Source: Oscillospiraceae bacterium
GTDB taxonomy: Bacteria; Bacillota; Clostridia; Oscillospirales; Acutalibacteraceae
NCBI GenBank assembly: GCA_902762875.1
Contig: CACWPS010000001.1
Location: 1 to 64,000, forward strand
Direction of reading: 5' to 3'
Length of the DNA: 64,000 bases
Each line of letters begins with the position of its first letter. Position 1 is the first letter of the stretch. Position numbers and translations under genes: made by a program. Shown piece after piece: positions 58,013 through 64,000 of this stretch. Under the pieces are notes generated by a model. It did no database searches, was not told the DNA's origin, and worked only from the letters and a program-made list of their open reading frames with translations.

Positions 58013-60307
58013 ATGGAAAAGGTATTCAAAAAGTTGACGGTTTTCTTATCGGGACTGCTGGTGGTTACCACGGTTTTCCTTATTTTTGTCATACCTACAT
58101 ATATTAAGTCGGAACGCAAAATTGACTTTTTTTCCTCAAACCAGATTGTGGATAATGTTCGCAATATGGAGATTAATATGACCTCGGTTATTTATGTTCA
58201 AAATAAAAAGGGCGATTGGGAGGAATACCAGCGTCTCCACGGCGCTGAAAACCGAATTTGGGTTGGATTAGACAAGGTCCCTCAGTATTTGAAGGACGCA
58301 TTTATTGCAATAGAGGACGAGCGCTTTAATACCCACAGCGGTGTTGACTGGAAGCGTACTGCCGCAGCCGTGGGCAACAAGCTTTTAAAATTTGATTCAA
58401 GTGAGTTCGGCGGTTCTACAATAACCCAACAGCTTATTAAAAATGTAACCAACGACAAGGGCAGAAACGCAATGCGTAAATTCAGGGAAATTGTGCGTGC
58501 ATTGCTTATAGAACGCAAGCTTAGCAAAACCGAGATTTTAGAGGCTTATTTAAACACAATCGCTTTGGGCAACGGTATCTGCGGGGTACAGGTTGCCTCA
58601 AACTATTACTTTAACAAGGATGTAAGTGAGCTTACGCTTACAGAGTGTGCGGCGCTTGCGGCTATTACCAAAAACCCCACCGCATACAATCCCGAAAGCG
58701 GGTTGGAGGCTAACACCGCCCGCCGCAGAACGGTGCTTGATAAAATGCTGGAGTTAGGCAAAATAACCTATGAGGAGTACGACGCAGCTTATAATGCCCC
58801 TCTTGTGCTTGATAATTCCAAAGAGGACGATTTAGAGGCGGAAATTAACAGCTATTTTGTTGATGCTCTTATTGACCAGGTTATCGAAGATTTGTCAGAG
58901 AAATACAATCTTAGTACCTCAATGGCTTCAACCATGTTTTATAACGGCGGATTTAAAATTTACGCCACCGTAAAGCCCGAAATTCAGTCTAAAATGGAAG
59001 AGGTATACACGGATATTGATACCTATTTTTCACAGACCAAGAAAAACGATAACGGCGAAACCGTGCATGTTCAGTCGGCTATGACCGTTATGGATTACAG
59101 CGGGCATATTGTAGGCATAGTCGGCGGAGCGGGTGAGAAGACCACCAACCGAGGTCTTAACCGTGCCACCGATTCGCCGAGACAGCCCGGCTCTACAATG
59201 AAGCCGATAGGCGTTTACGCACTTGCTATTGATAAGGATATTGTAAATTACACCTCAAGTGTGCTTGACCAGCCCATTAAAAATTATTACGAGGGCGGTA
59301 AAAGCGGACCTAAGGAGTGGTATGGCTATTACAAGGGTACCGTAAGCCTTAACTACGCTCTTAGAAAGTCTATGAATACTGTTCCCGTGCGGCTTTTACA
59401 GGAAATAGGAATTGATATCTCCTACGATTTCCTTGTAAACAAGCTTCATTGTGAGCATTTGGTAGAGGCGGATAAAAACTTGGCTGCTTTGGCTTTAGGC
59501 GGCACTAACTACGGCCTTACAACCACCGAGTCTGCCGCAGCATTTGCTATTTTCGGCAATCAGGGGGTTTATCACAAGCCCACAACATATTATAAGATTG
59601 AACGCCCTAACGGAGAAATTGTACTTCAATATGACGATACGGGCGAGCAGGTAATAGGGCGAGATTCTGCTACCATAATGAATCACCTTTTACAGGAGGT
59701 TGTTTACGGCAGTGAGGGTACGGGTCACTCGATTGCGGGCTACAGCTCTATGAAGGCATATGCGAAAACGGGTACCTCCAGCGAATCAAATGACCTTTGG
59801 ATGGTTGCGGGCACACCCTATTATATAGGTTCGGTGTGGTACGGCTTCGATTTGCAAAGCAAGGTGAACAGCGGCGGTGCCGCAAAGATTTGGAGAGAGG
59901 TTATGAGGGATGTCCACAAGGACCTTGAAAAAAAGGATTTTGAGGACAGCGAGAATGTAGTCAAAAAGGGAATCGGATATTATAAAAAGAACGGCAGAAT
60001 GGATAATCCTATTTATCAAAGTAACTCTTCAAGCGAAGCAAGCAGTGTGGTATCCTCTGAAGTAATAGCCGATACTTCGTCTGCAGTATCCTCTAATACT
60101 TCATCGGGACAAACGCCGTCGGCACCTAGTGACAGCACTTCGGAAGAGCCCACAACACCCTCCGACAGCAGTAGTGCGACTTCATCAAGCGATCCTGATG
60201 AATCTGCGGCTTCCTCGAAACCGACAGAATCTTCAAAGCCGACCGAACCGTCAGCTCCCTCATCTTCTGCAGTCGCTTTCTCTTCGGGAGCAGAGGTCGC
60301 GCCGTAA
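58013..60307 (+). CDS. ponA: Class A penicillin-binding protein (PBP1A-type)
   Basis: A 764-residue bifunctional peptidoglycan synthase. One N-terminal membrane helix (about 8-30) precedes the glycosyltransferase domain: AIEDERFNTHSGVD with catalytic Glu101, GGSTITQQLIKN. The transpeptidase has Ser394 in GSTMK, SMN (LRKSMNTVP) and KTGTSS. The last 95 residues are a Ser/Thr/Pro-rich wall tail. It probably forms a transcript with trmO. Confidence 0.94.
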   Translation: MEKVFKKLTVFLSGLLVVTTVFLIFVIPTYIKSERKIDFFSSNQIVDNVRNMEINMTSVIYVQNKKGDWEEYQRLHGAENRIWVGLDKVPQYLKDAFIAIEDERFNTHSGVDWKRTAAAVGNKLLKFDSSEFGGSTITQQLIKNVTNDKGRNAMRKFREIVRALLIERKLSKTEILEAYLNTIALGNGICGVQVASNYYFNKDVSELTLTECAALAAITKNPTAYNPESGLEANTARRRTVLDKMLELGKITYEEYDAAYNAPLVLDNSKEDDLEAEINSYFVDALIDQVIEDLSEKYNLSTSMASTMFYNGGFKIYATVKPEIQSKMEEVYTDIDTYFSQTKKNDNGETVHVQSAMTVMDYSGHIVGIVGGAGEKTTNRGLNRATDSPRQPGSTMKPIGVYALAIDKDIVNYTSSVLDQPIKNYYEGGKSGPKEWYGYYKGTVSLNYALRKSMNTVPVRLLQEIGIDISYDFLVNKLHCEHLVEADKNLAALALGGTNYGLTTTESAAAFAIFGNQGVYHKPTTYYKIERPNGEIVLQYDDTGEQVIGRDSATIMNHLLQEVVYGSEGTGHSIAGYSSMKAYAKTGTSSESNDLWMVAGTPYYIGSVWYGFDLQSKVNSGGAAKIWREVMRDVHKDLEKKDFEDSENVVKKGIGYYKKNGRMDNPIYQSNSSSEASSVVSSEVIADTSSAVSSNTSSGQTPSAPSDSTSEEPTTPSDSSSATSSSDPDESAASSKPTESSKPTEPSAPSSSAVAFSSGAEVAP

Positions 60308-60324
60308 ATATGGAAGAGTATAAA

Positions 60325-60996
60325 ATGAAACCGATTGCGAGGATTTATACCGATTTTCCCGATAAATTCGGTATTCCCCGCCAAAGTGGAATTGTAAAGG
60401 AATTAAAGGGCAGGGTGGTTTTTGAGCCGCCCTACCGTGACTATAGGGCGGTTAAGGAGCTAAGCGAATATTCCCATATCTGGCTTTTGTGGCTTTTTTC
60501 CCGCTCCGAAAGGGAAGATTGGTCCCCTACCGTCCGTCCCCCAAGGCTTGGCGGCAATACCCGTGTAGGTGTATTTGCTACCCGCTCGCCCTACCGACCG
60601 AATCCTATAGGTATGTCGGCAGTAAAGCTTGACAGGGTAGTGGTTGATGAAGGCTTAGGCCCTGTTTTGGAGGTTTCGGGCATTGATATGGTTGACGGCA
60701 CCCCTATACTTGATATAAAGCCCTATTTAAGCTTTGCGGACTCATATCCGGGTGCGGTCTGCGGCTTTGCGGACAGGCTTTACGGACAGCAGCTTAAGGT
60801 TATAATTCCCCACAGTATTTCAAAAACTATCCCTGATGATTTGACCGACGCACTTAAGGGCTTGCTTGCCGAAGACCCCCGTCCCCGTTATCAAAATGAC
60901 CCCGAAAGGGTTTACGGATTCGCCTTTAATAAATATGAGGTGAAGTTCAAGGTTGACGGTGAAATTCTGACGGTTATTTCGGTTGAGTCTAAATAA
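60325..60996 (+). CDS. trmO: tRNA m6t6A methyltransferase
   Basis: 223 residues from ATG 60325 (MKPIARIYTDFPDKFGIPRQ), behind GGAAGAG; the ATG at 60310 would place that site inside the gene. Motifs: SYSHIWLLWLFSR-type segment, RPPRLGGNTRVGVFATRSPY, RPNPIGMSAVKL and the C-terminal D-PRPRYQND. TrmO methylates t6A37 of threonine tRNAs. Functionally close to tcdA, six kb upstream. Confidence 0.92.
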   Translation: MKPIARIYTDFPDKFGIPRQSGIVKELKGRVVFEPPYRDYRAVKELSEYSHIWLLWLFSRSEREDWSPTVRPPRLGGNTRVGVFATRSPYRPNPIGMSAVKLDRVVVDEGLGPVLEVSGIDMVDGTPILDIKPYLSFADSYPGAVCGFADRLYGQQLKVIIPHSISKTIPDDLTDALKGLLAEDPRPRYQNDPERVYGFAFNKYEVKFKVDGEILTVISVESK

Positions 60997-61122
60997 AACA
61001 GACGATATATCTTATATGTAATATCGCATATATAATAATAGTATTTCCCGTTTAGGAGTAAAAGCTGTATAATATAGTCAACTAAAAAAGCAGATGCTTT
61101 GAAATAAAACGGAGGAATTAAA

Positions 61123-62319
61123 ATGGCAAGATTTACTTTACCGAGAGATGTATATTTCGGCGAAAATTCAATGGAAAACCTTAAGAATCTTAAGGGTAAA
61201 AAGGCTATAGTTGTTGTAGGCGGCGGCTCTATGAAGCGCTTCGGATTTCTTGATAAGGCGGTAGGATACCTTAAAGAGGCAGGTATGGAGGTCGAGCTTT
61301 TCGAGGGCGTTGAGCCAGACCCGTCGGTTGAAACCGTTATGCGCGGTGCTGAGGCTATGCGTAAGTTCGAGCCTGACTGGATAGTTGCTATAGGCGGCGG
61401 CTCTCCGATTGATGCGGCAAAGGCTATGTGGGCTTTCTATGAGTATCCCGAGGTTACCTTTGAAGCCCTTTGCATTCCCTTCAACTTCCCCGAGCTTCGT
61501 ACAAAGGCTAAGTTTTGTGCTATTTCTTCCACTTCGGGTACAGCTACCGAGGTTACGGCTTTCTCTGTAATCACCGATTACTCAAAGGGTATTAAATATC
61601 CCCTTGCGGACTTTAACATTACCCCTGATGTAGCTATAGTTGACCCTGAGCTTGCACAGACTATGCCCCAAAAGCTTGTAGCTCACACGGGTATGGATGC
61701 GCTGACCCATGCGGTTGAGGCATATGTTTCCACCGTTGCGAGCTCCTATACAGACGCACTCGCTATGAAAGCTATCGAAATGGTCACCGCATATTTGCCT
61801 TCTTCCTACAAGGGCAATAAGGAGTCCCGTGCTCAGATGCACGACGCTCAGTGCCTTGCGGGTATGGCATTCTCGAATGCACTTCTTGGAATAGTTCACT
61901 CTATGGCTCATAAGACGGGTGCGGCGTTCCACGAGGGCGCAATGGCTGACCAGCACCTTCCTCACGGTTGTGCAAACGCCATCTATCTGCCCTATGTAAT
62001 TAAGTACAATGCTCACGACGGCAGAGCAGCTGAAAGATATGCCGATATTGCAAGAATGTTAGGTCTTGCAGGAAACAGCAATAAGGCGCTTATTGAAAAC
62101 CTTTGCGCTCTTATCGATGATATGAACGATAAGCTTAACATTCCGCACACCTTAAAGGAATTCGGCGTTGATGAGGCTGAATTTAACGCCAAGGTTGACG
62201 AAATCGCAGCAAATGCCGTAGGCGACGCCTGCACAGGCTCTAACCCACGCACTATCGACCCCGAAACCATGGCTCGCCTTTTCAAATGTACTTATTACGG
62301 CACAGAGGTTGACTTTTAA
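61123..62319 (+). CDS. Iron-containing alcohol dehydrogenase
   Basis: 398 residues with the family pattern: NAD-binding VAIGGGSPIDAAKAMW, ISSTSGTATEVTAFSVI, the metal-binding Asp/His set from GMDALTHAVEAY to MAHKTGAAFHEG and HLPHGCANAIYLPYV. It probably interconverts aldehydes (for example butanal or acetaldehyde) and alcohols in fermentation. It starts at ATG 61123 behind CGGAGGAAT. The upstream 126 bp carry a TATAAT at about 61070. Confidence 0.92.
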   Translation: MARFTLPRDVYFGENSMENLKNLKGKKAIVVVGGGSMKRFGFLDKAVGYLKEAGMEVELFEGVEPDPSVETVMRGAEAMRKFEPDWIVAIGGGSPIDAAKAMWAFYEYPEVTFEALCIPFNFPELRTKAKFCAISSTSGTATEVTAFSVITDYSKGIKYPLADFNITPDVAIVDPELAQTMPQKLVAHTGMDALTHAVEAYVSTVASSYTDALAMKAIEMVTAYLPSSYKGNKESRAQMHDAQCLAGMAFSNALLGIVHSMAHKTGAAFHEGAMADQHLPHGCANAIYLPYVIKYNAHDGRAAERYADIARMLGLAGNSNKALIENLCALIDDMNDKLNIPHTLKEFGVDEAEFNAKVDEIAANAVGDACTGSNPRTIDPETMARLFKCTYYGTEVDF

Positions 62320-62337
62320 TTGATTTTGTTATAAAAT

Positions 62338-62372
62338 GTATCAGCGCCTTCTGCAAAGAAGACGCTGATTTA
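62338..62372 (+). terminator. Hairpin after the dehydrogenase gene
   Basis: ATCAGCG.CTTCT and AGAAG.CGCTGAT pair around GCAA, followed by a short T-rich stretch. Confidence 0.7.
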
Positions 62373-62395
62373 AAATCTTTTAAGGACTGAAGACG

Positions 62396-63238
62396 ATGTT
62401 TAAAATTGTTTACAAAAAGGCTCTCAATCCTACCGTCACTATGATGGATATTGAGGCTCCCCTCGTAGCGCGCAAGGCGCAGGCGGGTCAGTTCATCATT
62501 CTTCGTACCGATGAGGACGGGGAGCGTATTCCCCTTACCGTTGCGGGGTATGACAGGGATAAGGGAACCGTTAAAATTATTTTCCAGATTGTGGGCGCTA
62601 CTACCGAAAAGCTTAACCACAAAGAGGTTGGCGACTGCCTTGCAGATTTTGCGGGTCCTCTCGGTAAGCCTACCGAAACCGAGGGACTTCGCAAGGTTTG
62701 CGTTGTGGGCGGCGGTGTTGGCTGTGCTATCGCTCTGCCGGTTGCCCAAAAGCTCCGTGAACAGGGCTGTGAGGTTCACTCAATTATCGGCTTCCGTAAT
62801 AAGGATTTAGTAATCCTTGAAGAGGAGTTTGCCGCTTGCTCTGATAGGCTTACGGTTATGACCGACGACGGCTCCCACGGCACAAAGGGAGTTGTTACCG
62901 TTCCGCTTAAAGAGGCTATCGAGGCAGGGGAAAACTATGACGAGGTTATTACAATAGGACCGCTTATTATGATGAAGTTCGTTGTGGGCGTTACAAAGCC
63001 TGCTAATGTAAAAACCGTTGTTTCTATGAACCCGATTATGATTGACGGCACGGGAATGTGCGGCGGCTGCCGCTTAACCGTCGGCGGAAAAACAATGTTT
63101 GCCTGCGTTGACGGACCCGACTTTGACGGATTTGAGGTTGATTTTGACGAGGCTATGAAGCGTGGCGCCATGTACCGTGACTTTGAACGCCACGCCTATG
63201 AGGAAACCTGTAATCTCTTCAAAAAGGAGGCAGAATAA
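62396..63238 (+). CDS. nfnA: NfnA-type FAD/NAD-binding subunit
   Basis: 280 residues of the ferredoxin-NADP reductase family. FAD site in ERIPLTVAGYDR, NAD site in CVVGGGVGCAIALPVAQKL, and a C-terminal iron-sulfur site with MCGGCRL and CVDGPDFDG. In NfnAB this subunit takes NADH and passes electrons on by flavin bifurcation. The start is ATG 62396, after GGACTGAAGACG. It overlaps the next gene by one base. It could also be a glutamate-synthase-associated homologue. Confidence 0.85.
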   Translation: MFKIVYKKALNPTVTMMDIEAPLVARKAQAGQFIILRTDEDGERIPLTVAGYDRDKGTVKIIFQIVGATTEKLNHKEVGDCLADFAGPLGKPTETEGLRKVCVVGGGVGCAIALPVAQKLREQGCEVHSIIGFRNKDLVILEEEFAACSDRLTVMTDDGSHGTKGVVTVPLKEAIEAGENYDEVITIGPLIMMKFVVGVTKPANVKTVVSMNPIMIDGTGMCGGCRLTVGGKTMFACVDGPDFDGFEVDFDEAMKRGAMYRDFERHAYEETCNLFKKEAE

Positions 63239-64000
63239 TGGCCGCTAATATGAGTCTTAAAAAGAATGAAATGCCCGTTCAGGATCCGAATGTCCGCAAT
63301 CACAATTTTTCCGAGGTGGCTTTAGGCTACAGCGAGGAGACTGCGCTTGACGAGGCTATGCGCTGTCTTAACTGCAAAAATATGCCCTGCGTTTCGGGCT
63401 GTCCTGTTAATATACATATCCCCGCATTTATCGAAAAGATAAAGGAGGGGGATTTTGAGGGGGCTTATCAGGTTATTTCAAAATCCTCAAGCCTTCCCGC
63501 CGTATGCGGCAGAGTTTGCCCCCAGGAAACCCAATGTGAATCAAAGTGTGTCAGGGGTATTAAGGGCGAGCCTGTAGGTATTGGCAGACTTGAACGCTTT
63601 GTTGCCGACTGGCATAATGCACATTCTTCGGATAATGTAGAGGTACCCCCTTCAAACGGTCATAAGGTTGCGGTGGTAGGCTCGGGTCCATCGGGACTTA
63701 CCTGTGCGGGCGACCTTGCTAAACAGGGTTATAAGGTCTCTGTTTTCGAGGCTTTGCATACTGCAGGCGGTGTGCTTGTTTACGGAATTCCTGAATTCCG
63801 TCTTCCTAAGGAAATCGTTAGGAAAGAGGTTGACGGGCTCAAAAAATTAGGCGTTGAAATTGATACCAATGTTATTATCGGTAAAACCGTAACGGTTGAT
63901 GAGCTTTTCGATATGGGCTATGAGGCTGTATTTATCGGCTCGGGAGCGGGACTTCCCAGATTTATGGGTATTGAGGGCGAGGCGCTTTGCGGCGTTTACT
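63238..64000 (+). CDS. nfnB: NfnB / glutamate synthase small-subunit-like protein (cut by window end)
   Basis: The first 254 residues are visible. An N-terminal ferredoxin-like part carries cysteines in CLNCKNMPCVSGCP and CGRVCPQETQCESKC, then the FAD-binding AVVGSGPSGLTCAGDLAK and GGVLVYGIPEFRLP. This is the order of the NADPH-binding subunit of NfnAB, homologous to the glutamate synthase beta chain. ATG 63238 has AAGGAGG upstream. Overlap with nfnA supports one complex. Confidence 0.87.
   Translation, partial: MAANMSLKKNEMPVQDPNVRNHNFSEVALGYSEETALDEAMRCLNCKNMPCVSGCPVNIHIPAFIEKIKEGDFEGAYQVISKSSSLPAVCGRVCPQETQCESKCVRGIKGEPVGIGRLERFVADWHNAHSSDNVEVPPSNGHKVAVVGSGPSGLTCAGDLAKQGYKVSVFEALHTAGGVLVYGIPEFRLPKEIVRKEVDGLKKLGVEIDTNVIIGKTVTVDELFDMGYEAVFIGSGAGLPRFMGIEGEALCGVY

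Overview
The window looks like a chromosome segment of an anaerobic, fermentative Clostridia bacterium, probably of the Oscillospiraceae/Ruminococcaceae type. The evidence is Clostridia-type integrative elements, a class B sortase, an NfnAB-type flavin pair, an iron-dependent alcohol dehydrogenase and a D-lactate dehydrogenase-like protein. About 44.4 kb of stacked mobile DNA (1-44.4 kb) is followed by an ordinary core region (44.5-64 kb).

Region 1 (1-22.45 kb) is conjugative-element DNA. It starts with the tail of a relaxase. Cargo follows: a DUF4143-type ATPase, two adjoining group II introns behind that gene's terminator (the second has no ORF), and a large sortase-anchored adhesin with its class B sortase. 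The adhesin has an unusual leader: a consensus promoter, a 52-codon ORF containing (GACA)8, a terminator-like hairpin starting one base after that ORF's stop codon, and a second hairpin beside the adhesin ribosome binding site. Two related integration modules follow. Module A (11.4-14.76 kb) has a sigma-like protein, an HTH protein, a noncoding block, a TnpW-like protein and one large serine recombinase. Module B (16.16-22.37 kb) has a sigma-like protein, a noncoding block, a TnpW-like protein and three overlapping large serine recombinases. Both recombinase promoters have a perfect dyad around the -10 box, then a hairpin that pairs with the ribosome binding site. A frameshifted LPETG-anchor remnant and a 5'-truncated sortase flank module A, so it probably interrupted a pilus locus.

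Region 2 (22.45-30.69 kb) is an integrative mobilizable element. Its tyrosine integrase is cut at the HDLRH motif by the right end of region 1. It also has a relaxase, an accessory protein, a replication-type HTH protein and an excisionase. A divergent two-gene operon encodes a 1021-residue protein with the signature motifs of the two-barrel RNA polymerase family (eukaryotic RNAi RdRp / phage YonO), overlapped by a 292-residue protein I do not recognise. The polymerase gene is the most striking item here.

Region 3 (30.67-42.41 kb) lies between perfect 16-bp direct repeats and has no integrase, like a cis-mobilizable cargo block. It carries a CAP-domain lipoprotein, a DUF6809 protein, an eleven-gene minus-strand operon of zinc-ribbon, membrane, PASTA/Ltp and SPFH proteins headed by a ribbon-helix-helix protein, an XRE regulator, another lipoprotein and a Fic protein. 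At 42.66-44.4 kb are integration scars: the 3' half of tRNA-Pro(CGG), a glycyl-radical activase fragment abutting an integrase fragment, an intact tRNA-Ser(CGA) and a 5' tRNA-Ser fragment.

Region 4 (44.5-64 kb) holds core genes: comEC (without its usual C-terminal domain), holA, rnmV, a DUF1846 gene, ruvX, a histidine phosphatase, a D-2-hydroxyacid dehydrogenase, a PTS IIC-like permease, nth, a pyridoxamine kinase, tcdA, a collapsed asnB pseudogene, a MacB-like ABC transporter, a class A PBP, trmO, an alcohol dehydrogenase and nfnA/nfnB (the latter cut by the window end). All names rest on reading the sequence, without database searches.
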